A stretch of 64,000 nt of DNA, taken from Ramlibacter tataouinensis. Lineage in GTDB: Bacteria > Pseudomonadota > Gammaproteobacteria > Burkholderiales > Burkholderiaceae_C. The DNA is taken from contig NZ_CP116009.1 of the NCBI RefSeq assembly GCF_027941915.1, positions 1,488,001-1,552,000 on the forward strand, read 5' to 3'. Of this stretch, positions 27,002 to 34,743 are shown in pieces. A model generated the notes under the pieces. That model was not told where the DNA came from. It saw only the letters and a program-made list of their open reading frames with translations, and did not search any database. The stretch's first letter is position 1. Each line of letters opens with the position of its first letter. Position numbers and translations under genes: made by a program.

Positions 27002-27262
27002 GTGAACAGGAAGACGTACAGCCAGATGCTGGAAGAGATCGAGCTGCTCAAGAAGCAGGCCGAGGAAGTGCGCCGGCGCGAGGTGGAGGTGGTGATCGCC
27101 CGCATCAAGGACGCGATCGCCTTCTACGGCCTGACGGAAGAGGACCTGGGCTTCCGCAAACCCGAGAAGGCGGCGCCCGCGCCTGCGCCGGAGCCAACCA
27201 CGAAGAAGAAGCGCAAGTCGCGCTACACCGAGCGGCCACTGGCGGGGCCGGTGAAGGGGTGA
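27002..27262 (+). CDS. H-NS-family protein lacking the C-terminal DNA-binding motif
   Basis: An 86-residue protein whose first 50 residues are the H-NS/BpH3-type oligomerisation coiled coil (KTYSQMLEEIELLKKQAEEV, IARIKDAIAFYGLTEEDLGF). The usual DNA-binding end, with a W-x-G-x-G-x-x-P-x-W-type motif after YRDP, is absent. The protein instead ends in a short basic stretch (TKKKRKSRYTERP). It resembles truncated H-NS modulators that act by hetero-oligomerising with full-length H-NS. The GTG at 27002 follows GAAAGGACG and is preferred to the longer frame from 26918. Confidence 0.75.
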   Translation: MNRKTYSQMLEEIELLKKQAEEVRRREVEVVIARIKDAIAFYGLTEEDLGFRKPEKAAPAPAPEPTTKKKRKSRYTERPLAGPVKG

Positions 27263-27311
27263 CCGGAAGCCAAGGCAAGGATTGCGCAGCGAGCCTTGCT
27301 GGCTCCGGGAA

Positions 27312-28583
27312 TCAGCCCGACCCTTTCGCCCGCTCCAGCAGCAGGGCCTTCTCGCGCGCATTGCCGGCCAGCGCGGCGGCGCGTTCGAAGGCGGCCCGCG
27401 CCTCCTGCTTGCGTCCGAGCTTGTCCAGCAGGTCGCCCTGCACGCTGGGCAGCCAGGGGTACTGCCGCAGCGCCTTGTCCTCCAGCAGCCGCTCGACGAT
27501 CGCCAGGCCGGCGGCCGGGCCCTGCGCCATGCCGACCGCAACCGCCCGGTTGAGTTCGACCACCGGCGACGCCGCCACGCGCGCCAGCTCGGCATACAGC
27601 GCCGCGATGGCCTGCCAGTCGGTTGCGCCCGCGGTGGCGGCGCGGGCGTGGCAGGCCGCGATCGCCGCCTGCAAGGTATAGGGCCCGCGCTGCTGCGCCG
27701 ACAGCGCTTCGGCCCGGGCCAGCGCCGCCAGCCCGCGGCGGATCAGCAGCCGGTCCCAGCGCGAGCGGTCCTGGTCGGCCAGCAGGATCGGCCGGCCTTG
27801 CGCGTCGGTGCGCGCGTTCAGGCGCGAGGCCTGCAGTTCCAGCAAGGCCGCCAGCCCGTGCGCTTCGGCCGCACCGGGCGCCAACTCGGCCAGCATGCGC
27901 GCCAGCCGCAGGGCCTCTTGCGCCAGCGCCGGGCGCATCCAGTCGTCGCCCGCGGTGGCCGTGTAGCCCTCGTTGAACACCAGGTAGACCACCTCCAGCA
28001 CCGAGTCCAGCCGGGATTGGAGTTGCTCGCCGCGCGGCGCCTCGAACGGCACCTTGGCGTCGCGCAGCTTCTGCTTGGCGCGCACGATGCGCTGGGCGAC
28101 CGTCGGCTCGGGCACCAGGAAGGCGCGCGCGATCTCGTGCGTGGTCAGCCCGCCCAGCAGCTTGAGCGTGAGCGCGACCCGCGCCTCGGTCGGCAGCACC
28201 GGGTGGCAGGCCGTGAACATCAGCCGCAGCAGGTCGTCGCCGATCTCGTCCTGCCGCGCGGCATCCAGCGCATCGGTGAAGTCCGGCACGATCAGCGCCT
28301 CCCGCGCTTCCAGGTCATGCCCCAGCTCCTCGTGCTTGCGCTCCTGCATCTGCCGGTGCCGCAGGTGGTCGAGCGCGCGGTTCTTGGCGGTGGCCATGAG
28401 CCAGGCGCCGGGCTTGTCCGGCAGGCCGTCGCGCGGCCAGCGCTCCAGCGCCGCCACCAGCGCCTCCTGGGCCAGCTCCTCGGCGATGGCCACGTCGCGC
28501 ACCATGCGCGCGACGGTGGCCACCACCTTGGCCGACTCGATGCGCCAGGCCGCGGCGATGGCGTCATGGGTGGACGAGTGCAT
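27312..28583 (-). CDS. ECF42-type RNA polymerase sigma factor with C-terminal extension
   Basis: A 423-residue sigma factor. Region 2 spans about residues 5-80 (AEELAQEALVAALERWP, NRALDHLRHRQ) and region 4 about 110-170 (ARVALTLKLLGGLTTHEIAR, VAQRIVRAKQKLR). The long C-terminal DUF6596/TPR-like domain (FNEGYTA, LNRAVAVGMAQGP) is characteristic of ECF42. There is no anti-sigma gene. The two DGPF/YCII-type and two VOC proteins encoded upstream on the same strand are the usual partners of this group. It closes the five-gene minus-strand operon. Confidence 0.9.
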   Translation of the reverse strand: MHSSTHDAIAAAWRIESAKVVATVARMVRDVAIAEELAQEALVAALERWPRDGLPDKPGAWLMATAKNRALDHLRHRQMQERKHEELGHDLEAREALIVPDFTDALDAARQDEIGDDLLRLMFTACHPVLPTEARVALTLKLLGGLTTHEIARAFLVPEPTVAQRIVRAKQKLRDAKVPFEAPRGEQLQSRLDSVLEVVYLVFNEGYTATAGDDWMRPALAQEALRLARMLAELAPGAAEAHGLAALLELQASRLNARTDAQGRPILLADQDRSRWDRLLIRRGLAALARAEALSAQQRGPYTLQAAIAACHARAATAGATDWQAIAALYAELARVAASPVVELNRAVAVGMAQGPAAGLAIVERLLEDKALRQYPWLPSVQGDLLDKLGRKQEARAAFERAAALAGNAREKALLLERAKGSG

Positions 28584-28604
28584 GGCGCGCTGCGGCCCGG
28601 GCGG

Positions 28605-29018
28605 TCAGGCCTGCGGCGGCGCGGCCTTGGCGTCCATCCAGAACACCTCCCAGACATGGCCGTCGAGGTCCTCGAAGCCATGCTGGTACATGAAGCCGTG
28701 GTCCTGCGGCGCGTTGGGCGCGGTGCCGCCGGCGGCCAGCGCCTTGCGCACCATGTCGTCGACTTCCTCGCGGCTGTCGCACGACAGCGCGATGAGCACC
28801 TCGGTGGACTTGCGTGCGTCCGCGACCGGCTTCTTGGTGAAACCCTGGAAGAAGGGCTCGACCAGCAGCATGGCGTAGCTGCTGCCGTCGGCGATCACCA
28901 TGCAGGCGCCCTGCTCGTTGGTGAACTGCAGGTTGAAGCCGAAGCCGAGCGCGTCGAAGAACGTTCTGGAGCGCGCCATGTCGCGGATCGGCAGGTTGAC
29001 GAAGATCTGGCGGGCCAT
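28605..29018 (-). CDS. VOC-family (glyoxalase/bleomycin-resistance-like) protein
   Basis: A 137-residue vicinal-oxygen-chelate fold protein with paired beta-alpha-beta-beta-beta units (IFVNLPIRDMARSRTFFDAL at the start, YQHGFEDLDGHVWEVFWMD at the end). The substrate is unknown. It lies 21 bases upstream of the ECF42 sigma gene in the same operon. The ATG at 29018 with AAAGGAACC upstream is chosen rather than the one at 29033, which overlaps the preceding gene. Confidence 0.83.
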   Translation of the reverse strand: MARQIFVNLPIRDMARSRTFFDALGFGFNLQFTNEQGACMVIADGSSYAMLLVEPFFQGFTKKPVADARKSTEVLIALSCDSREEVDDMVRKALAAGGTAPNAPQDHGFMYQHGFEDLDGHVWEVFWMDAKAAPPQA

Positions 29019-29029
29019 AGTGGTTCCTT

Positions 29030-29452
29030 TCATTCCAGGGTGCCGAGCTGACGGAAGCGCTCGGCACCCGGAATGCCCTTGCGCTCGAAGTCCTCCATCG
29101 CGTACAGCGGCCGCACCTCGATCTCGCCCACCCGGCCTTCGCCCATCGGGTTGGGAAAGCGCCGTGCCCAGGCCAGCGCTTCCTCGCGGTCGCGCACCTG
29201 GATCAGCGTGTAGCCGGCCACCAGCTCCTTGCTCTCGGCAAAGGGGCCGTCGATCACCCGCACGCGGCCGCCCTCGTGGCGGATGCGAAAACCCTGGCTG
29301 GACGGCTGCAGGCCGTTGGCGTCGAGCAGCACGCCGGCCTGCGCCATCTCCTCGTGGAAGGCGGCCATGTCGGCCATCAGCTGCTCGGTGTCGGGCGGGA
29401 ATTCGCCCCGCTCGGTCATGTCGGTGGCGCGGACCAGGATCATGAATCGCAT
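29030..29452 (-). CDS. YCII-related DGPF-domain protein
   Basis: A 140-residue ferredoxin-like-fold protein of the YCII family. It contains the defining DGPFAESKELVAGY near residue 70 and the N-terminal MRFMILVRATD. DGPF proteins are linked genetically with ECF42 sigma factors and may sense or transform a small molecule. It has a GAGGAGAG ribosome site before the ATG and sits between two VOC genes in the sigma operon. Confidence 0.88.
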   Translation of the reverse strand: MRFMILVRATDMTERGEFPPDTEQLMADMAAFHEEMAQAGVLLDANGLQPSSQGFRIRHEGGRVRVIDGPFAESKELVAGYTLIQVRDREEALAWARRFPNPMGEGRVGEIEVRPLYAMEDFERKGIPGAERFRQLGTLE

Positions 29453-29469
29453 GGCGACTCTCCTCGTGT

Positions 29470-29865
29470 TCAGCCGGCCGTCCGCAGCGGCTGCAGCATG
29501 CTGGAGCGGTTGCCTTCGGTGTCGAGGAAGGCCACGTAGGGTCCCACGCCGGGGATGTCCATCGGCTCGCCCAGCACCTGGCCGCCGGCTTCGCCGACCT
29601 TGCGCATCGATGCGCGGATGTCCGCCACGCCGATCACGATGCCCGGCAGTTGCGCCGGCATCGAGGGGTCGATCGTGAAGAAGCCGCCGTTGATGGCGCC
29701 GCGCGGCGCGTCCGGGCGAGCGTCCGCCTCGGCCGTGGTGACGACCACGTAGTGGCCCATCTCGGGGCCCAGCATCTGGCATTTCCAGCCGAAGGCTTGC
29801 TCGAAGAAGCGGGCGATGCGCTCGCGGTCCTTGCAGGGCAACTCGAAGTGAACGACGGGGTCCAT
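29470..29865 (-). CDS. VOC-family protein
   Basis: A 131-residue VOC protein (VVHFELPCKDRERIARFFEQ, GVGPYVAFLDTEGNRSSMLQ) and a second glyoxalase-fold member of the ECF42 operon, clearly diverged from the one at 28605. The ATG at 29865 follows CAAGGAGCC. It is 17 bases upstream of the DGPF gene that ends at 29030. A palindromic repeat separates it from the first gene of the operon. Confidence 0.85.
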   Translation of the reverse strand: MDPVVHFELPCKDRERIARFFEQAFGWKCQMLGPEMGHYVVVTTAEADARPDAPRGAINGGFFTIDPSMPAQLPGIVIGVADIRASMRKVGEAGGQVLGEPMDIPGVGPYVAFLDTEGNRSSMLQPLRTAG

Positions 29866-29931
29866 GGCGGCTCCTTGGGTGAGAGGGTGACATCTGCACG
29901 ACGAACCAGCCCCGCCCCGATCGACAACAAG

Positions 29932-29988
29932 ATCGGGGTCAGATACGAATTTCCGGCGAATGCCCGGGAATTCGTATCTGACCCCGAT
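29932..29988. repeat. 25-bp-arm palindromic repeat abutting a stop codon
   Basis: Left arm 29932-29956 and right arm 29964-29988 match at 24 of 25 positions as inverted repeats around a 7-base loop. The core GGGGTCAGATACGAATT resembles dispersed betaproteobacterial REP-like elements. The last base of the right arm is the first base of the complementary stop codon of the neighbouring DGPF gene. Confidence 0.8.
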
Positions 29989-30344
29989 TACGAGTAGCAG
30001 GGGCCGAGCTTGCGGACCTCGACGGTGGCCCACTGGGCGGCAGGGCATTCCTGGGCGATCGCGAGGGCCTGCTCGCGCGTGTCGCAATCGAGCAGGAAGA
30101 AGCCGCCGACCATTTCCTTGGCTTCGGCGAAGGGACCGTCCAGCAGGCGGGCCTGGCCGTCGCGCACCTGCAGGCGGGCGGGCGAGCCGTCACGCCAGGC
30201 GAGCGACTCGCCGTCGCGCAGCACGCCCCGCTCGCGCAGGCCCGCGGCGAAGCGGGTCATCTGTTCGTAGACCTCCCGCCCTTGCGCGTCGGTACGGGTC
30301 GCGCGCTGGTCGGGCGGCTCGATGATCAGCAGCATGTAGGCCAT
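29988..30344 (-). CDS. YCII-related DGPF-domain protein (operon head)
   Basis: A 118-residue YCII protein with MAYMLLIIEPPDQR at the start and DGPFAEAKEMVGGFFLLD near residue 70. It is the promoter-proximal gene of the five-gene ECF42 operon on the minus strand. The stop codon TAA touches the palindromic repeat downstream, so that element may have replaced the natural gene end: the C terminus is VRKLGPCYS. The ATG at 30344 matches the family start, and the longer frame to 30386 is unlikely. Confidence 0.85.
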   Translation of the reverse strand: MAYMLLIIEPPDQRATRTDAQGREVYEQMTRFAAGLRERGVLRDGESLAWRDGSPARLQVRDGQARLLDGPFAEAKEMVGGFFLLDCDTREQALAIAQECPAAQWATVEVRKLGPCYS

Positions 30345-30405
30345 GGCGCGCCATGCTAGCGCCTTCGACTGCCGCTCGCAGCTCATGGGAAGCTGGCGCC
30401 CGGCA

Positions 30406-31086
30406 TCAGGCGTGCTGCGCGTGGTCGATCAGGTGCCCGGCAAACCATTGCGCGGCGGCGTCGCCGACCTGCTCCAGCGCGCCCGGCTCCTCGAACAGGT
30501 GGGTGGCGCCGGGCACCAGCCGCAGCTCATGCTCCACGCGCAGGTGCTGGCAGGCGTGCCGATTGAGTTGCAGGACCACCGGGTCGGCCGCGCCGACGAT
30601 CAGCAGCGTCGGCGATTGCACCTCGCCCAGCACCACCGGTCCGGCCAGGTCCGGCCGCCCGCCGCGCAGGACCAGCGCGCCGATCCGGCGCCCCAGCCGG
30701 GCCGCCGCGATCAAGGCGGCGGCGGCGCCGGTGCTGGCGCCGAAATAGCCGATCGGCAAGCTGCGCAGGTCGGGTTCGGCCGCGGCCCACGCGGTCGCAT
30801 CCTGCAGCCGCTGGGTCAGCAGGGGGATGTCGAAGCGGTGCTGGCGGGTGTGCAGGTCCACCTGCTCCTCCTCCGGCGTGAGCAGGTCGAACAGCAAGGT
30901 GGCGATGCCCGCATCCTGCAGCCGCCGCGCGACCTGGCGGTTGCGTGCGCTGTGGCGGCCGCTGCCGCTGCCGTGCGCGAACAGCACCAACCCGGTTGCC
31001 GCACCCGGCAAAACCAGGTCGCCGACCAGATGGTGCGGACCGGCCGGCATGCGCACCTCGCGCCAGGGTTCGGTTCGTGCTTGCAT
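30406..31086 (-). CDS. Dienelactone-hydrolase-like alpha/beta hydrolase
   Basis: A 226-residue cytoplasmic alpha/beta hydrolase. The nucleophile elbow is [11 protein letters not shown], the acid is the Asp in GAADPVVL and the His lies in [10 protein letters not shown], so the triad is complete. [18 protein letters not shown] supplies the oxyanion region. The substrate is unknown. The start is either ATG 31086 or a TTG three codons upstream, which sits closer to the GAGGGG site. Confidence 0.83.
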   Translation of the reverse strand: MQARTEPWREVRMPAGPHHLVGDLVLPGAATGLVLFAHGSGSGRHSARNRQVARRLQDAGIATLLFDLLTPEEEQVDLHTRQHRFDIPLLTQRLQDATAWAAAEPDLRSLPIGYFGASTGAAAALIAAARLGRRIGALVLRGGRPDLAGPVVLGEVQSPTLLIVGAADPVVLQLNRHACQHLRVEHELRLVPGATHLFEEPGALEQVGDAAAQWFAGHLIDHAQHA

Positions 31087-31244
31087 GGGCCGCAAGTTGC
31101 CCCTCGCGCCCGATGCCGTCGGTCAGCAGCAGCCACGAGTGCGCGTAGGAGCACAAGCGACACGCCTGCATCCGCGGCCGGTGTTGCAGGCTGCAATGGC
31201 CCCGCGCCGTGCCGGCCGCCAGCGGCGTGGCATGCTTGCCGGCC

Positions 31245-32228
31245 ATGCAGTTCCCGCTTTCCGTCCTGGATTTGTCGCCCATCGTCGAGGGGGGCGATGC
31301 CGCGCAATCGTTCCGCCACTCGCTCTCGCTGGCCCAGCATGCCGAGCGGCTGGGCTATCGCCGCTTCTGGCTGGCCGAGCACCATGGCATGCCCGGCATC
31401 GCCAGTGCGGCGACCTCGATCCTGATCGCGCACGTGGCCGGCGGCACCGAGCGCATCCGGGTCGGCGCCGGCGGCATCATGCTGCCCAACCATTCGCCGC
31501 TGGTGATCGCCGAGCAGTTCGGCACGCTGGAGGCGCTGTTCCCGCGCCGCATCGACCTGGGCCTGGGCCGCGCGCCGGGGTCCGACCCGGCCACCGCGCG
31601 CGCCCTGCGCCGCAACCTGGACAGCGACCCCGACCAGTTCCCGCGCGACGTGGTGGAGCTGATGGATTTCATGGCCGACGAGCCGCAGCAGCGGGTGCGC
31701 GCCGTGCCCGGGCAGGGCGCCAAGGTGCCGGTGTGGATCCTCGGGTCCAGCCTGTACGGCGCCCAGGTCGCGGCCATGCTGGGGCTGCCCTACGCGTTCG
31801 CGTCGCACTTCGCGCCGCAGCAGATGATGCAGGCGGTGGAGCTGTACCGCTCGACCTTCCGGCCTTCGGCGCAACTGGCCAAGCCCTACGTCATGCTGGG
31901 CTTCAACGTGATCGCCGCCGATTCCGACGAGCAGGCCGCGGTGCTGGCCACCTCGCAGCAGCAGGCCTTCGTCAACCTGCGCAGCGGCCGGCCGACGCGG
32001 CTGCCGCCGCCGCGGCCGGGCTACCTGGATTCACTCGGCCCGGCCGAGCGCCGCCTGCTGGAAAGCATCCTGAGCTGCTCGGCCATCGGCTCGCCGCACA
32101 CGGTGCGGCGGCAGGTGCGCGCCTTCCTCGATCGCACCGGCGCCGACGAGCTGATGGTGGCGTCGCAGATCCACGACCACGCGGCGCGCCTGCGCTCCTA
32201 CGAGCTGCTCGCCGGCGACGACGACTGA
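31245..32228 (+). CDS. LLM-class flavin-dependent monooxygenase
   Basis: A 327-residue luciferase-like TIM-barrel protein of the single-component-like bacterial group (YrbK/LuxA-like). It has [54 protein letters not shown] and [11 protein letters not shown], which form the reduced-flavin pocket. The substrate cannot be predicted. The GST-family gene follows 19 bases later in the same direction, so the pair may act together on xenobiotics. Confidence 0.88.
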   Translation: MQFPLSVLDLSPIVEGGDAAQSFRHSLSLAQHAERLGYRRFWLAEHHGMPGIASAATSILIAHVAGGTERIRVGAGGIMLPNHSPLVIAEQFGTLEALFPRRIDLGLGRAPGSDPATARALRRNLDSDPDQFPRDVVELMDFMADEPQQRVRAVPGQGAKVPVWILGSSLYGAQVAAMLGLPYAFASHFAPQQMMQAVELYRSTFRPSAQLAKPYVMLGFNVIAADSDEQAAVLATSQQQAFVNLRSGRPTRLPPPRPGYLDSLGPAERRLLESILSCSAIGSPHTVRRQVRAFLDRTGADELMVASQIHDHAARLRSYELLAGDDD

Positions 32229-32247
32229 CGACACCCGGGCAGGCAGC

Positions 32248-33186
32248 ATGAGCGGTTACCTCGAGAACGGCCAGTGGCACGACGGCTGGTACGACACGCG
32301 GGCCACCCAGGGCGAGTTCGTGCGCACCACGTCCGCGTACCGCCACCGGATCACGGCCGACGGCAGCAGCGGGTTCCCGGCCGAGCCCGGCCGCTACCAC
32401 CTGTACGTGTCGCTGGCCTGCCCGTGGGCGCACCGCACGCTGATCGCCCGCGTGCTCAAGCGCCTGCAGGACGTGGTGTCGGTCTCGGTGGTCGAGCCCG
32501 TCATGACCCAGGGCTGGAGCTTCAGCCAGGCCCTGCCCGACCACCTGTACGGCGCGTCGCACCTGCACCAGCTCTACACCATGGCCGATCCGCAGTACAC
32601 CGGCCGCGTGCTGGTGCCGGTGCTGTGGGACAAGCAGCGGCGCACCATCGTGAACAACGAGTCGAGCGAGATCCTGCGCATGTTCAACGACGCGTTCGCC
32701 GGCCAGGTGCCGGACGGCGCCGACCTGTACCCGCAGCCCTGGCGCGCCGAGATCGACCGGCTGAACGCGTTCGTGTACGGCGACATCAACAACGGGGTCT
32801 ACCGCTGCGGCTTCGCCACCGAGCAGCGGGCCTACGAGCGCGCCTTCGGGCGGCTGTTCGGCGCGCTCGACCAGGTCGAGGCGCTGCTGCAGCAGCGCCA
32901 ATGGCTGGCCGGCTCGCCCCAGCCGACCGAGGCCGACTGGCGCCTGTTCACCACGCTGGCGCGCTTCGACGCGGTGTACTTCGGGCACTTCAAGTGCAAC
33001 CGCAACCGGATCGAGGACTTCGCGCGCCTGTCGGGCTACCTGCGCGAGCTGTACCGGGTGCCGGGCATCGCCGCCACGGTGGACATCGACCACATCAAGC
33101 GGCACTACTACATGAGCCACCCGCACATCAACCCGAGCCGCATCGTGCCGGCCGGGCCGCGCCTGAAGTTCTGCGAGCCCGTCTGA
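32248..33186 (+). CDS. Glutathionyl-hydroquinone reductase (YqjG-type GST)
   Basis: A 312-residue Xi-class glutathione transferase that removes glutathione from glutathionyl-hydroquinones using an N-terminal cysteine, present as [14 protein letters not shown] near residue 58. The GST_C part has [34 protein letters not shown] and the family end [19 protein letters not shown]. It could recycle quinone conjugates in an organism rich in aromatic catabolism. It follows the LLM gene closely. Confidence 0.92.
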   Translation: MSGYLENGQWHDGWYDTRATQGEFVRTTSAYRHRITADGSSGFPAEPGRYHLYVSLACPWAHRTLIARVLKRLQDVVSVSVVEPVMTQGWSFSQALPDHLYGASHLHQLYTMADPQYTGRVLVPVLWDKQRRTIVNNESSEILRMFNDAFAGQVPDGADLYPQPWRAEIDRLNAFVYGDINNGVYRCGFATEQRAYERAFGRLFGALDQVEALLQQRQWLAGSPQPTEADWRLFTTLARFDAVYFGHFKCNRNRIEDFARLSGYLRELYRVPGIAATVDIDHIKRHYYMSHPHINPSRIVPAGPRLKFCEPV

Positions 33187-33197
33187 CGCGCACGAAA

Positions 33198-33221
33198 AAG
33201 GGCTCCGTTGCCGGAGCCCTT
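33198..33221 (-). terminator. Rho-independent terminator
   Basis: A perfect 10-bp stem AAGGGCTCCG/CGGAGCCCTT with a 4-base loop is followed on the minus strand by further T residues (TTTTTCG). It lies 22 bases beyond the stop of the minus-strand DUF4148 gene. It is also 11 bases after the plus-strand GST gene and may serve both, though the plus side lacks a T-run. Confidence 0.85.
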
Positions 33222-33243
33222 GACGCATGCAGGCGGGGGTGAA

Positions 33244-33582
33244 TCAGCGTGCAGCGATGCGGGTGGCCGCCGGCTGCCCGCCGTGGCGCGCCAGGTAGGC
33301 CGAGCCGCTGTCCTCGCGGGTCATGGCGGCCACGCGGTCGCGCGCCTGGATGTACTCGCCCACCACTTCGGCACGCGACTTGGTGCTGACGAAGCTGCGC
33401 AGCGGCGAGTAGGTGGTCGACCAGGGGTTCACGCCGGCCTTCTTGTAGGCCGCCAGTTCGGCCTGCACCTGCGCACGGGTGGCCGTGGACTGGAACGGCG
33501 TCGGATCGATGGTGATGTCGTCGGCGAAGGCGCTGCCGGCGGCAACGAAGGTGGCGAGAGCGAGGGCGATTTTGCGGTTCAT
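33244..33582 (-). CDS. DUF4148 secreted protein
   Basis: A 112-residue protein with a Sec signal peptide (MNRKIALALATFVAAGSAFA, cleavage before DD) and a DUF4148-type mature part (TRAQVQAELAAYKKAGVNPW, ARDRVAAMTREDSGSAYL). The family is almost confined to Burkholderiales and its function is unknown. An AGGAG site lies eight bases before the ATG and a strong terminator follows, so it is monocistronic. The ARDRV stretch probably forms a surface helix. Confidence 0.88.
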   Translation of the reverse strand: MNRKIALALATFVAAGSAFADDITIDPTPFQSTATRAQVQAELAAYKKAGVNPWSTTYSPLRSFVSTKSRAEVVGEYIQARDRVAAMTREDSGSAYLARHGGQPAATRIAAR

Positions 33583-33795
33583 GTTGTTCACTCCTGGTTG
33601 AAGACCGACAGATGGGTTCGGAAGCCGGCTTTTCCTTGCTGCCGGTGCATCGGATCGCGATCGCCGGCGGCATGGGAAGAATTGTGGGATCCGCAGCGCG
33701 AATGAAAAACCGCCTGGGCGTCCATGCGGCATTGCCAGAACGGCAACAATCGCCCCATGGCCGGCCCCGCCGGCGCTTCGCGATCGAAGGTGAAG

Positions 33796-34743
33796 ATGGA
33801 TCGGCTCCAGTCCATGCGCGTGTTCCAGCAGGTCGCCCTGGAAGGCGGTTTCGCCGCGGCCGCGCGCAAGCTCGACCTCTCCCCGGCGGTGGTCACGCGC
33901 CTGGTCAGCGACCTCGAGAAGCACCTGGGCGTGCGCCTGCTGCAAAGGACCACGCGCCGGCTGTCGCTCACGCAGGCCGGCGACGCCTACCTGGACCGGC
34001 TCAGGGGCATCCTGGCCGAGATCGACGAGGCCGATGCCATGGTGCAGGCGCACACGCGCGAGATGACCGGCACCGTGCGGGTGCTGGCGCCACCGGTGGC
34101 CGCCACCCACATGGTGGCTCCCGCGGTCGTCGCATTCCAGAAGCTGCATCCCGCGGTGCGGGTGGAACTGCACGTGGAGGATTCGCCCGACCCGGCGGTG
34201 CACGACTACGACCTCGCCGTGCTCAGCAGCGTGGCCGCGCTCGATTCGAGCGTGATCGCGCGGCCCATCATCGACAGCCAGACGGTGTTCTGCGCCTCGC
34301 CCGACTACCTGGCGCGCCATGGCGAGCCGCGCGTGCCCGAGGACCTGCTGCGGCACCGCTGCCTGCGCCTGCGGCTGACTGGTGCGCGGCTGGGCCCGCT
34401 GCGGCTGATCGATCCCACCGACGACGACCGGCAGCTCGAACTGGATCTGCCCGGCGCGCTGACGGCCAACCACACCGACACCCTGGTGCGCGCCACGCTG
34501 GATGGCGGCGGCATCAGCAGCCAGCCGATCGACCTGCTGGCGCCGCTGATCCAGGCCGGCCGGCTGCGCCGCGTGCTGGCGCCCTGGATCACGGCGCGGG
34601 TCTCGCTGGTGGCGGTGCTGCCCAGCCGCCAGTACATGCCGGCGCGCACCCGGGCCTTCGTCGATTGCCTGGTCGAGCACACCCGCCGACTCGTCGCCGG
34701 GTTGACACTGGAACCGCCGCAACTGCGGGGAGGCCGCCGATGA
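33796..34743 (+). CDS. LysR-family regulator coupled to an acyl-CoA synthetase
   Basis: A 315-residue LTTR of the CrgA/DmlR-like subgroup: MDRLQSMRVFQQVALEGGFA, AARKLDLSPAVVTRLVSDLE and TTRRLSLTQAGDAYLDRL in the HTH region, then a periplasmic-binding-like effector domain. Unusually it is not divergent from its target: its stop overlaps the start of the acyl-CoA synthetase gene (ATGA), so both are on one mRNA. ATG 33796 has GAAGG five bases upstream, and the longer frame from 33724 is not needed. Confidence 0.88.
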   Translation: MDRLQSMRVFQQVALEGGFAAAARKLDLSPAVVTRLVSDLEKHLGVRLLQRTTRRLSLTQAGDAYLDRLRGILAEIDEADAMVQAHTREMTGTVRVLAPPVAATHMVAPAVVAFQKLHPAVRVELHVEDSPDPAVHDYDLAVLSSVAALDSSVIARPIIDSQTVFCASPDYLARHGEPRVPEDLLRHRCLRLRLTGARLGPLRLIDPTDDDRQLELDLPGALTANHTDTLVRATLDGGGISSQPIDLLAPLIQAGRLRRVLAPWITARVSLVAVLPSRQYMPARTRAFVDCLVEHTRRLVAGLTLEPPQLRGGRR

